Position numbers and translations under genes: made by a program
The notes under the pieces: generated by a model
Database searches by the model: none
What the model saw: the letters and a program-made list of their open reading frames with translations, nothing else
Told to the model about the DNA's origin: nothing
Shown here: positions 16,214 to 23,185 of the stretch, in pieces
How positions within the stretch are numbered: the stretch's first letter is position 1
Layout of the letters: every line of letters begins with the position of its first letter
From: Duganella alba
GTDB lineage: Bacteria; Pseudomonadota; Gammaproteobacteria; Burkholderiales; Burkholderiaceae_D
DNA: 64,000 nucleotides
NCBI RefSeq assembly: GCF_009674495.1
Contig: NZ_WKJN01000001.1
Coordinates: forward strand, 310,001 to 374,000
Direction of reading: 5' to 3'

Positions 16214-16432
16214 ATGAACAAAAATATTCAACGTGGTCTGGTTGCTGTTGGTGCGCTGATTCTGAGCGGTGTTGCGATGGCTGCTGATGCCGATCCTGGT
16301 CTGGACGCTATCAACGGCCTGACCGCTCGCGCCACCTCGTACATTACCGCTGCCGCTGCCGTGGCCGTCGTTGTTGCCGGTGGCTTCTGGGGCATCTCCT
16401 TCATGAAGAAGGCCTTCTCCCGCGCTGGTTAA
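16214..16432 (+). CDS. Major coat protein precursor (pVIII-like)
   Basis: A 72-aa precursor. Residues 1-23 (MNKNIQRGLVAVGALILSGVAMA) are a signal peptide with an AMA cleavage site; the mature protein of about 49 residues has an acidic start (ADADPGLD), a hydrophobic helix (YITAAAAVAVVVAGGFWGISF) and a basic C-terminus (MKKAFSRAG), the classic pVIII layout. TTGGAG lies upstream; the longer open frame is rejected. An imperfect 23-bp inverted repeat (16159-16181) lies just upstream and a terminator just downstream, so this gene probably forms its own high-level transcript. Confidence 0.9.
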   Translation: MNKNIQRGLVAVGALILSGVAMAADADPGLDAINGLTARATSYITAAAAVAVVVAGGFWGISFMKKAFSRAG

Positions 16433-16454
16433 GCCCTGGCAGTGTCCGGTTGTA

Positions 16455-16479
16455 GGGGCGACTAGTGCGCCCCTTTTTT
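16455..16479 (+). terminator. Rho-independent terminator after the major coat gene
   Basis: Stem GGGGCG / CGCCCC, 7-base loop, then six T. Located as in other filamentous phages, directly behind the coat gene. Confidence 0.85.
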
Positions 16480-16514
16480 ATTGTTGCCGCATGTGGCGGC
16501 TTGCAGGTGGTTCA

Positions 16515-17657
16515 ATGGCTAATCGTGTGTTTGTCTGGCTTTGCTTGTCGTTGGTTCTGTCACTTGTGTCACTTAGTGTTAATGCCGCTCGTTCTCTGTC
16601 GGTTGAAGTGCGTCGCATCGGTACTCTTCCTGAGTTCGCTCCGGCTTCGTGTGCCACTATTATCAAGTGGTTGGGTCCAGCTCAAACTCCTACACCTGAG
16701 TGCTTAGGACTTGATGAAGCTGTGAAGGCTGCGGATCCGAGTGCGCCTGCTGAGTTTACGTTAAACGCTCACAACGGGCCTTTTACGTCGTATGTGCATT
16801 CTCTTGGCTCTTGCAAAGCGGGGACCGACGCTGGTTCTGTTGACTTCATTCCATTGTCTTACGTTAGTCCAGACAATCCCGACCTAGTACTTCAGAAAAT
16901 TCGCGATGCTGGTTCGATTACTGCGACTATCAAGGGTTGTGTCGTCGCATTTTCCGAGCAGGGTGGCTGCTTTATCCATGAGCCCGCTAACGGCGCTCGA
17001 TTGAAGGAGTGCACGATTTATTTCAAAGAGACGGGAGCCATCGGTGGTGCTGATAATCCGCCGCCTTCTGACGCTCCTGCGTATTCCGGCACTGGTGGCT
17101 CGGGTGGCGGTGGTACAGGAGGTGATGGTACTGGCACAGGTGGCGGCGGAACTGGTGGCGACGGTTCTGGCGGGACAGGCGGCGGTGGCACCGGTGGTGG
17201 CGGTACAGGCGGTGGTGGAACAGGTGGGGGCGGTACTGGCGGCGATGGTACTGGGGGTGACGGAACAGGTGGAGGTGGTACGGGTGATACGCAGCAGAAT
17301 TGCGGTGCACCTGGGCAGCCTGCATGCAAGATCGATGAAACCGGTACGCCCACTGGGTCTGGCTTGTTTGATGAATTGATGAAGCTGGTCGACGGGATCG
17401 GCACTGATCGTCAAAAGGGCCTTGATGATGGCAAGGCCAACGATGGGAAAGACACTTCGATTCCGTTCAGCGGCATTGATTTGCCTGCTGGTTCTTGCAG
17501 TGACCCTGTCGTGGAGTTTCCCTTCATAGCTCGCACTTTCGTTGTGCCGGTGTGCACTTACCTCGATACGTTACGGCCGCTGTTCACCGCGTTTTTTGGG
17601 TTCGCCTTTGTATTCGCCGTCATCTCGCTGATTGCGCGTACCACGTCTAAAAGCTGA
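16515..17657 (+). CDS. Phage adsorption protein (pIII-like)
   Basis: A 380-aa protein. Signal peptide 1-24 (ends SLSVNA), a Cys-containing N-terminal receptor region (about 25-185), a long Gly/Thr linker (about 192-257, repeats of GGGGTGGDGTG type encoded at 17092-17285), a second globular part with Cys pairs, and a C-terminal membrane anchor (LRPLFTAFFGFAFVFAVISLIA). This is the pIII architecture: binding to a pilus and Tol proteins, joined by glycine linkers. AGGTGG precedes the start. The receptor, likely a type IV pilus, cannot be named from the sequence. Confidence 0.85.
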   Translation: MANRVFVWLCLSLVLSLVSLSVNAARSLSVEVRRIGTLPEFAPASCATIIKWLGPAQTPTPECLGLDEAVKAADPSAPAEFTLNAHNGPFTSYVHSLGSCKAGTDAGSVDFIPLSYVSPDNPDLVLQKIRDAGSITATIKGCVVAFSEQGGCFIHEPANGARLKECTIYFKETGAIGGADNPPPSDAPAYSGTGGSGGGGTGGDGTGTGGGGTGGDGSGGTGGGGTGGGGTGGGGTGGGGTGGDGTGGDGTGGGGTGDTQQNCGAPGQPACKIDETGTPTGSGLFDELMKLVDGIGTDRQKGLDDGKANDGKDTSIPFSGIDLPAGSCSDPVVEFPFIARTFVVPVCTYLDTLRPLFTAFFGFAFVFAVISLIARTTSKS

Positions 17658-17668
17658 TAGGAGGGTTT

Positions 17669-17998
17669 ATGCCTTTACTTGGAAATTTGATCGTCACCAT
17701 CATCACCAGCTTGGTGGCCTGGCTGGCGAAATATCTCACGCAGAAGACCGCTGTGACCATTGCGATTGTCGCCGTTATCAGTGCGCTGCTGCTGGCCTTG
17801 TATGCGGCTGTGCGTGTGGCTATGAGCTCGGCTATCGCCGGCTTGGGTTCCGTCCACCCGATGTTTGCCGCTGGGCTGGCGATGGTGATTTCACCTGCTA
17901 CGCAGCAGTGCATTACGGGTTACATTGCTATGTGGTCGTTGTGCGAGTTGTACAAGTGGAAGTTCACAATCATGCAGCTGTGGTCGAGGACTATATGA
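17669..17998 (+). CDS. Inovirus minor coat protein pVI-like
   Basis: A 109-aa hydrophobic protein with three membrane segments (about 5-25, 28-50, 65-95), the size and position of pVI, which caps the virion with pIII. GGAGG lies six bases upstream. Stop overlaps the next start (ATGA). Confidence 0.75.
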   Translation: MPLLGNLIVTIITSLVAWLAKYLTQKTAVTIAIVAVISALLLALYAAVRVAMSSAIAGLGSVHPMFAAGLAMVISPATQQCITGYIAMWSLCELYKWKFTIMQLWSRTI

Positions 17999-18174
17999 TG
18001 CGATTTCTCGTTGACCATCTGGTCCTGATCGCGGTGTTTTTTGCCATCGTGTGGTTTGTCGTTAAGCACGTTGTTGCTGACCTTCCTGATGACGTGTTGT
18101 CGCAGGCTTACAAGCGCGTTAAACAGAAAAAGCTGGAGGAGGCCGAGCATGGCGGTGTACGCGATAACAGGTAA
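17995..18174 (+). CDS. Small inovirus membrane protein
   Basis: A 59-aa protein with one membrane helix (VLIAVFFAIVWFVVKHVV) and a charged C-terminal half (QAYKRVKQKKLEEAEH). Starts by ATGA overlap with the pVI-like gene and ends inside the Zot gene (26-bp overlap). No family recognised; conserved small genes at this position occur in other inoviruses. Confidence 0.6.
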   Translation: MMRFLVDHLVLIAVFFAIVWFVVKHVVADLPDDVLSQAYKRVKQKKLEEAEHGGVRDNR

Positions 18175-19297
18175 GCTCGGCAGCGGTAAGGGGAAGGCCG
18201 GTATTGACCAGATCCGGCGCTATCTTCGTGCCGGTAAGCGCGTTGCTACAAACTGCGATGTGTTCCTTGAACATCTGATGGCTGATACGAATAAGTCCGT
18301 TGTCACCCGCATTCCTGATAAGCCTTCTTCTGTTGACTTGTACATGATCGGCAGCGGTAACAGGTTTGTGGATTTTGAGCCGATCATCACGTCTGGTAAA
18401 AATGGCCTGGAGGCTTTGGCTCCTACGCCGAAGTTGTTGGCCGGGTTCGATGAATCTCATAATGGCGCGTTGGTTTTGGATGAGTGCGGGTCTTGGCTGA
18501 ACACTCGCAACTTTCAGGACAAGGGGCGTGCTGAGCTGCTGGAGTGGGCGATTCATGGCCGTAAGTATGGCTGGGATATTTTCTTCATCATGCAGAATAT
18601 CGCGCAGGTAGATAAGCAGCTTCGTGATAGCTTGCTTGAGTATGTTGTCCGACTAAACCGGCTTGACCGCATGAAGGTGCCGGTCGTCAGCGGCTTGCTG
18701 AAGGCGCTTACAGCTGGTGCCACTGAAGGTAACCTCCCTCGCGTGCATATCGGGGTGGTTCGGCTTGGGTCGCAGCCTGACGGCCTGGTAGCTGACCGGT
18801 GGGTGTTTAGGGGCGATGACCTCAATGACGCTTACAACACGACGCAGGTGTTTTCAGAGTCATATCCTCACGGCACGCATTGTCTGCTGTCGTCCTGGCA
18901 TTTGTCTGCTCGCGTTGGCGTAGATCCTTCTTTCGTCGGTCCCCGTCTTGCTGGCCCAGCTGGTGTAGATCTTCTTCGGGGGCGCACGCCTCCACCTAAA
19001 CCTCCTCATAAGCATATGACCAAATTTCTCATGTTCTCGATGCTGCTTGGTGTCGTGTTGGGCGGCTTCGCCGTTCGGGTGTTTGCGCCTCCGGTTGTGG
19101 TGGCTGGTGCTGCTAAGGTCGAACGTGTTGTGTCCGATAAGGTGAAAGGTGTCGGGTATGTTCGGCTGCCGAACCGGCATTTTCTTGTGACGTTGTCTGA
19201 TGGACGCGTAGTCGAGCCAGTGAATATGGTGATGCTTGGTGGTGGTGCTTGGGAGGCTGAGGTATCGCCAGGCGAGTGGGTCAAGGGGGTGTTATGA
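18149..19297 (+). CDS. zot: Zot/pI family phage assembly ATPase
   Basis: A 382-aa inner-membrane ATPase that drives extrusion of the virion, working with the secretin. P-loop TGKLGSGKGK at residues 7-16, Walker B LVLDECGSWL, single membrane segment at about 291-312 (FLMFSMLLGVVLGGFAV), then a 70-residue periplasmic tail: the PF05707 layout. A strong GGAGGAGG ribosome site precedes the ATG at 18149. The stop overlaps the secretin start (ATGA). Confidence 0.92.
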   Translation: MAVYAITGKLGSGKGKAGIDQIRRYLRAGKRVATNCDVFLEHLMADTNKSVVTRIPDKPSSVDLYMIGSGNRFVDFEPIITSGKNGLEALAPTPKLLAGFDESHNGALVLDECGSWLNTRNFQDKGRAELLEWAIHGRKYGWDIFFIMQNIAQVDKQLRDSLLEYVVRLNRLDRMKVPVVSGLLKALTAGATEGNLPRVHIGVVRLGSQPDGLVADRWVFRGDDLNDAYNTTQVFSESYPHGTHCLLSSWHLSARVGVDPSFVGPRLAGPAGVDLLRGRTPPPKPPHKHMTKFLMFSMLLGVVLGGFAVRVFAPPVVVAGAAKVERVVSDKVKGVGYVRLPNRHFLVTLSDGRVVEPVNMVMLGGGAWEAEVSPGEWVKGVL

Positions 19298-20547
19298 AGC
19301 GGCTTTTGATCGTGGTGTTGTTGGCACCTTTGATGGCGTTTGGCGCTCCCGTGTCGTTCAATTTCAACGCGGTGCCGCTGGTGTCGTTTAGTCAGTCCGT
19401 GTTCAAGAACTTGCTGCACGTGGACTACGTTGTGTCGCCTGAAGTGCTGGCGATGGATCGCAAGATAACGTTGAGCGTCGCTGGCATCGATGAGGGTAAG
19501 ACGCTGGACTTCGTCCAGGGCATTTTGAAGCAGCAGGGCGTCGGCGTGGATGTACGTGACGGCGTGTACTACCTCGTGCCGCTTGTGAAGGCTGTTGGCG
19601 ATACTGAGGGCATCGTCGCGGCGGCAAAGCCTGTGCTGGTCCCTTCTGCTGTCTCTGCCGATGGTTCGGATCACGCTGGGGCCCTGGATGCGATGGTAGG
19701 GCGACGCCAGAAAGACGATGTTTCCGAGCTGTACACGCCTAAGAATCGTCCGAGCGATTTTCTGGTCGCTTTGGTTGGCGCGTCATTTGGGCCACGTGCG
19801 GCCGTGGCTGCCGGTGCTGATCTGCTGCTTACTGGCAGCCAGGACGATGTCGACAAGATGCGCAAGGTGCTGGACTCGGTCGATTCCATTCCGCGGCTGG
19901 TCGATGTCTCGGCCTCCTGGATCGAGGTGACTGGCAACGAGTCGGACGGGCGTGGTATTTCGGTCCTGGCTACTGTTCTCGGCGCGAAGCTGGGTGTGTC
20001 TCTTGGTGCCGTCAGTTCTGGTTCTGCGATCAGTTTGAAGGGTTCGCGGTTTGAGCTGGTCGTGGATGCCCTTAAGACGGATGGCCGATTTAAGCAGGTT
20101 TCGAATAGTAGGGTGGTTGGTGACGAGTATGAAAAGCTCGTGCTGACGGTCGGTGACGAGACGCCCACCATTTCCAGCACCGGCAAGGATAATTCCGGTA
20201 ACACCGTCCAGAACATCGTTTATAGGCCGTCTGGTGTCATCGTGGACGTGTTGCCGAAGGTACTTGGCAGTGGTCGCATTCAGCTGGTTGTAGACGGCCA
20301 GATCAGTAATTTTAAAGCCACGTCGACCGGCGTTACCAATTCGCCTACGCTGATCAAGCGCCAGGTCAAGACCAAGGTCACGGTGCCGGATGGTGAGGTG
20401 CTGTTGATTGGTGGGTTGAACGACAATACCGCGTCGAATAACTCCTCCGCGTTCTCGTTTTTGCCTTCCTGGGCAGCTAAGTCCTCGTCCAGTTCGCGTA
20501 CTGATCTCGTGCTGGTATTGAGCGCTAAGGTCGTTAAGACTGAATGA
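19294..20547 (+). CDS. Phage secretin (pIV-like outer-membrane channel)
   Basis: A 417-aa secretin. Signal peptide MKRLLIVVLLAPLMAFG, an N0/N1-type periplasmic region (about 20-220) and the secretin core with the conserved VPDGEVLLIGGL motif near residues 363-374. It forms the outer-membrane gate for virion exit, so this phage does not rely on a host secretin. G-rich ribosome site within the end of zot; coupled by ATGA. Confidence 0.92.
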   Translation: MKRLLIVVLLAPLMAFGAPVSFNFNAVPLVSFSQSVFKNLLHVDYVVSPEVLAMDRKITLSVAGIDEGKTLDFVQGILKQQGVGVDVRDGVYYLVPLVKAVGDTEGIVAAAKPVLVPSAVSADGSDHAGALDAMVGRRQKDDVSELYTPKNRPSDFLVALVGASFGPRAAVAAGADLLLTGSQDDVDKMRKVLDSVDSIPRLVDVSASWIEVTGNESDGRGISVLATVLGAKLGVSLGAVSSGSAISLKGSRFELVVDALKTDGRFKQVSNSRVVGDEYEKLVLTVGDETPTISSTGKDNSGNTVQNIVYRPSGVIVDVLPKVLGSGRIQLVVDGQISNFKATSTGVTNSPTLIKRQVKTKVTVPDGEVLLIGGLNDNTASNNSSAFSFLPSWAAKSSSSSRTDLVLVLSAKVVKTE

Positions 20548-20562
20548 CGCTTTGTGTTTCTT

Positions 20563-20611
20563 GTTACGCGTTACGTTAATCTGCTTTGGGTGATTTTCGT
20601 GACGCGTTACG
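20563..20611. repeat. Two copies of the GTTACGCGTTACG motif at the 3' end of the coiled-coil gene
   Basis: Copy 1 at 20563-20575 (GTTACGCGTTACG) immediately past the stop codon; copy 2 at 20599-20611 (GTGACGCGTTACG) inside the last codons. Same motif as the array at 21167-21287. Confidence 0.7.
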
Positions 20612-21157
20612 TTTATTCAGCTTCGCTTGTAGGTCGTCTATCAGAGCTTGGTACTCATATACTTTCTTTTCCAAGTTCTCTGCGTCGACTTCTAGCCGCC
20701 TGTTGTCGGCGTTCACCTGGTGCAGCACGTTTTCCAGTCTCAGTACTTCGCTGGCCAGCTTGCCGTTGTTGGTGGTAGCGTGCTTCACGCGCTCCAGATC
20801 TGCTTTGGCCTGGTCTGCCGCTTTGAACGCGTTGGCTCGTTCTTGGATCATCAGCGCGTTTTCCTTTTCTAGGTGGCTGATCGTCTTGTTGGCTGCCTCG
20901 AGCTTGTTCTGCATCTCTACCAAGGCATCTTGCACCTTCTCCATTTCCTCCCATGTCGGCCTGGTGTAGTCCATTTCAAACTTGGCTTCGTGAGCTGTTC
21001 TAGCGGCCCTTGGCGCGCCGTTTGCACGCTGGCGGTCCCTGAATGCCTTTTGGCGCTCTGCGTTCGTCATAGCGCTTCCGGTGGCTGGGCGACCAGGTTT
21101 TCGTTTTGCACCTGGCAAGGGCAGTTCTATGGTGAGGGTGTCGGCTGGCTGTTTCAT
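20576..21157 (-). CDS. Coiled-coil protein, candidate DNA-binding autoregulator (KfrA-like organisation)
   Basis: A 193-aa protein. The basic N-terminus GRPATGSAMTNAERQKAFRDRQRA (about 22-45) resembles the short DNA-binding regions of small phage/plasmid regulators; residues about 65-180 form a long heptad-type coiled coil (EMEKVQDALVEMQNKLEAANKTISHLEKE...). It is transcribed against the structural genes. Four copies of a palindromic motif lie in its upstream region and two at its end, suggesting that it binds them, as plasmid KfrA proteins do at their own operators. No direct homology to KfrA is claimed. Confidence 0.6.
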   Translation of the reverse strand: MKQPADTLTIELPLPGAKRKPGRPATGSAMTNAERQKAFRDRQRANGAPRAARTAHEAKFEMDYTRPTWEEMEKVQDALVEMQNKLEAANKTISHLEKENALMIQERANAFKAADQAKADLERVKHATTNNGKLASEVLRLENVLHQVNADNRRLEVDAENLEKKVYEYQALIDDLQAKLNKRNASRKSPKAD

Positions 21158-21166
21158 GTCGTTTCC

Positions 21167-21287
21167 GTTATGCGTTACGATAATTAGTATTATACGTTAC
21201 GCGTTACGGTAATCTGATACTCGTTATGCGTAACGGTAATTGTATTTTGCGATCGCAGACCGATCGGCAATAGTGTTACGCGTAACG
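21167..21287. repeat. Array of four GTTACGCG-type palindromic motifs upstream of the coiled-coil gene
   Basis: Copies at 21167-21179 (GTTATGCGTTACG), 21196-21208 (GTTACGCGTTACG), 21223-21235 (GTTATGCGTAACG) and 21275-21287 (GTTACGCGTAACG). Start-to-start spacing is 29, 27 and 52 bp, close to multiples of one register. They occupy the promoter region of the minus-strand gene starting at 21157. Confidence 0.75.
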
Positions 21288-21541
21288 CAAATATCCTTGC
21301 TGAGCACAAGCGGCCCGAAGGGCAAAATCTTCGGGGGTTCCAGGAATCGGCTGTGGCTTTTGAAGTCGCACCAGCTGGGGCCTGTGCGTGGCGGAGCGAG
21401 GAGCGACAAGGTTCCGAAGTTTTAGCGGGCAGTCCGTTGGCTGTGTGAAGGCCCAGCTGGTGCACGTCGGCCACAGGCACCATCCTGAAGACTGCCGTTC
21501 GTAAGTTGGCACTGTCCAGCACAAATTGCTATATTGCTGAA
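21288..21541. other. Structured intergenic region of the prophage
   Basis: No gene seen. GCACCAGCTGGGGCC (21368-21382) is inverted at 21450-21463 (GGCCCAGCTGGTGC); nested shorter pairs include GCCTGTG/CACAGGC and CTTCGG/CCGAAG. Filamentous phages usually keep origin and packaging hairpins in one such region. Confidence 0.55.
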
Positions 21542-21823
21542 ATGCAATTGGAGCTTTTTCCCTTTGACCGGCTAAGCGACTCCGAGCTTGGCGCGATAGT
21601 CCGGTTCATCCGTAATCACTACTGGCACATCCGCAACGCCCGGGCTGCGAAATGGGGTCAGGCAAGGGCGCGCAAAGAGTATCGAATTGTGGCCATCCAA
21701 AAAAAACGCCTGCGCATGGCAGGCGTGTCAAAGCGTGAAATACTGGACTTGCTAGCTTGCTGTCGCGGGCAGTGCAGCCGTACCAAACACCCGTTCAAAC
21801 CATGCCGATATTGCCCGACGTAG
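21542..21823 (+). CDS. Small Cys-rich prophage protein
   Basis: A 93-aa basic protein starting MQLELFPFDRLSD, with a C-terminal cluster CCRGQCSRTKHPFKPCRYC that could bind zinc (C-C-x3-C-x10-C-x2-C). The middle (RNARAAKWGQARARKEYRIVAIQKKRLR) is strongly basic, suggesting nucleic-acid binding. No good ribosome site; a TTG start at 21506 is possible. It is the last gene before the right attachment site. Unrecognised. Confidence 0.55.
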   Translation: MQLELFPFDRLSDSELGAIVRFIRNHYWHIRNARAAKWGQARARKEYRIVAIQKKRLRMAGVSKREILDLLACCRGQCSRTKHPFKPCRYCPT

Positions 21824-21844
21824 GGCGTGCCGACGACGACGGCA

Positions 21845-21872
21845 ATTTGACATAACGTAAATTATGCGAAAT
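21845..21872. other. Right Xer/dif-like attachment site
   Basis: Arm ATTTGACATAA (XerD-like, one mismatch to E. coli), centre CGTAAA, arm TTATGCGAAAT (XerC-like; TTATGCG matches E. coli dif). This is the better of the two junctions and may still work as dif. It touches the recombinase stop codon. Confidence 0.75.
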
Positions 21873-23047
21873 TACGGAAATTCCTTGCCGAGGCTGGCAG
21901 ACGCAAGAATCTCGTCATGCCGTTCGTTGTCCGTCTTGTGAAGATACGCTGCCGTGGTGGCGATGCTGGCGTGGCCGGCGGTCTCCTGCAGCGTTTTGAG
22001 CTGGACGCCGTTGTTGGCGTGGTTGGTCAGCATGCTGTGGCGCAGCCAGTGCGCGGACGCCTGCCGGAATGTCGCGGCCATGTCGGCGTCGCCCAATCGA
22101 TCCGCGGCCACCGCTGCGGCGGCAAAGATGGCTTTCAGCGCGTCGGATGCGGCTTCGTCCGTGATGCGCACCAGGGATTCGCCACGGCTCGACAAGACCA
22201 GCGGCGTGTCGTCGCTGCGCGCGGTGTGCGGCAGCAAATCGAATGCGGCGCGGTATTGGCGGAATGCGGCCAGCATTTCCGGCGGCACCGGCAAACGACG
22301 CGGCTTGTTGCCTTTGCCGAGCACGTCCAGCCACCAGCGGCCGTTGCCTTCGGTGTAGAAAGCGCCCATGTTGGCGCCGACGATTTCGCTCAGCCGCGCG
22401 CCGGTGTGGATGTAGGTCGTCAACAGGAAGCGATCGCGTTCGCGCCGGCGGATGGACGCCGGCGTCAAGGCCTCGCGCGTGGCGACCACGGTGAGCGCCA
22501 GTTCCAGCGCGTCCGGCGTCAGGTAGCGCGTGATGCGGCTGGCGCTGGCGGTTTTGACGTGCTTGACCAGCGCCGCCGGATCGCGCCGCAGATAACCGGT
22601 CTGGGTGGCGTATGCGAACAGGCCTTTGACGGCGATCATGGCCTGGCGCCGGCTGGCGTCCGACAACGGCCCGCTGAACGGCCGATAACGCGGGTCGCTG
22701 CGCGGCCATTTGGTGGTCGAAATCCAGTCCTGCGGCGGCGCCTTGAGGAATTCCTTGTAGCCGTTGAGGTCCGCCACGGTCAGCTGGCGCAGGGTTTTGC
22801 CCGCCTCTTCCCGGCACCAGGTCAAGAACCGGAACAGCTCTTTTTGGGTGTTGGCGATCGATTTTTCGCCCAATTCGCCGTGGCTGATGAACTCCCTTGC
22901 AATTTCACTATCGGTGCGGGCGTCGGTGATGGCGTCTTCGGCAATGGTGCGCAGGGCGTCTGCATCGCGCTGCCGGCGTTCGGCCGCGCCGCCGCTGTGG
23001 GCGGGAAATGGGTCCAGATTGATGACGTCGAATTTCTTTTCTGGCAT
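21872..23047 (-). CDS. Tyrosine recombinase/integrase
   Basis: A 391-aa site-specific recombinase. Catalytic residues are all visible: Arg in TGARLSEIVG, Lys in GKGNKPRRLP, HWLRHS, GHAS and the nucleophile Tyr in TAAYLHK. It carries roughly 90 residues more than XerC/XerD (about 300 aa), mostly N-terminal, so it is probably neither. ATG at 23047 is preferred to the upstream TTG; no ribosome site is evident. Its stop abuts the right dif-like site but lies outside the phage by the attachment model. A symmetric element overlaps its promoter. It could be an old integrase, or a recombinase dedicated to this site. Confidence 0.88.
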   Translation of the reverse strand: MPEKKFDVINLDPFPAHSGGAAERRQRDADALRTIAEDAITDARTDSEIAREFISHGELGEKSIANTQKELFRFLTWCREEAGKTLRQLTVADLNGYKEFLKAPPQDWISTTKWPRSDPRYRPFSGPLSDASRRQAMIAVKGLFAYATQTGYLRRDPAALVKHVKTASASRITRYLTPDALELALTVVATREALTPASIRRRERDRFLLTTYIHTGARLSEIVGANMGAFYTEGNGRWWLDVLGKGNKPRRLPVPPEMLAAFRQYRAAFDLLPHTARSDDTPLVLSSRGESLVRITDEAASDALKAIFAAAAVAADRLGDADMAATFRQASAHWLRHSMLTNHANNGVQLKTLQETAGHASIATTAAYLHKTDNERHDEILASASLGKEFP

Positions 23048-23059
23048 TGGTGCGGGCAA

Positions 23060-23105
23060 AAATACTGTATGGATAGCTGGTCGATTATACAGTATTTCAT
23101 ACAGT
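23060..23105 (-). promoter_or_regulatory. Promoter and inverted repeat of the recombinase gene
   Basis: Perfect 11-bp inverted repeat AAATACTGTAT (23060-23070) / ATACAGTATTT (23087-23097), 16 bp apart, with a third half-site ATACAGT at 23099-23105. A minus-strand TATAAT (23089-23084) lies in the right arm, placing the start site between the arms: an autoregulation layout. The half-site spacing does not match a LexA box. Confidence 0.55.
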
Positions 23106-23185
23106 TATTTTAATCGACAATATAGGTAGTAATGTCGAGTTAATCAAATTGGCATTTCGTCGCTTTTGCCCTTATGATTTGCGCC

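Larger units (their letters stand above)
13115..21872. mobile_element. Integrated filamentous phage (inovirus), about 8.73 kb, at a dif-like site
   Basis: Typical inovirus order: divergent repressor, small early genes, Rep, ssDNA-binding protein, small membrane proteins, major coat, pIII, pVI, Zot/pI and pIV secretin. The distance between the two dif-like cores is 8,730 bp, a normal filamentous phage genome size. Codon use here is richer in T-ending codons than in the flanking host genes. No recombinase is encoded between the sites, which fits use of the host XerC/XerD (an IMEX-type element). All structural genes look intact, so the prophage could be active. Confidence 0.88.

Noticed and set aside
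17092..17285. Minisatellite or CRISPR-like array
   Set aside because: The repetitive DNA encodes the Gly/Thr linker of the pIII-like protein, in frame and with degenerate units.
21872..23047. Phage-encoded integrase responsible for this prophage
   Set aside because: It lies outside the two dif-like sites, and dif-integrating inoviruses use the host Xer proteins. The possibility is kept open in the findings, but it is not counted as a phage gene.
23060..23105. LexA/SOS box upstream of the recombinase
   Set aside because: The CTGT and ACAG half-sites are 20 bases apart (CTGT-N20-ACAG) rather than the CTGT-N8-ACAG of LexA sites; the third half-site is also in the wrong orientation.
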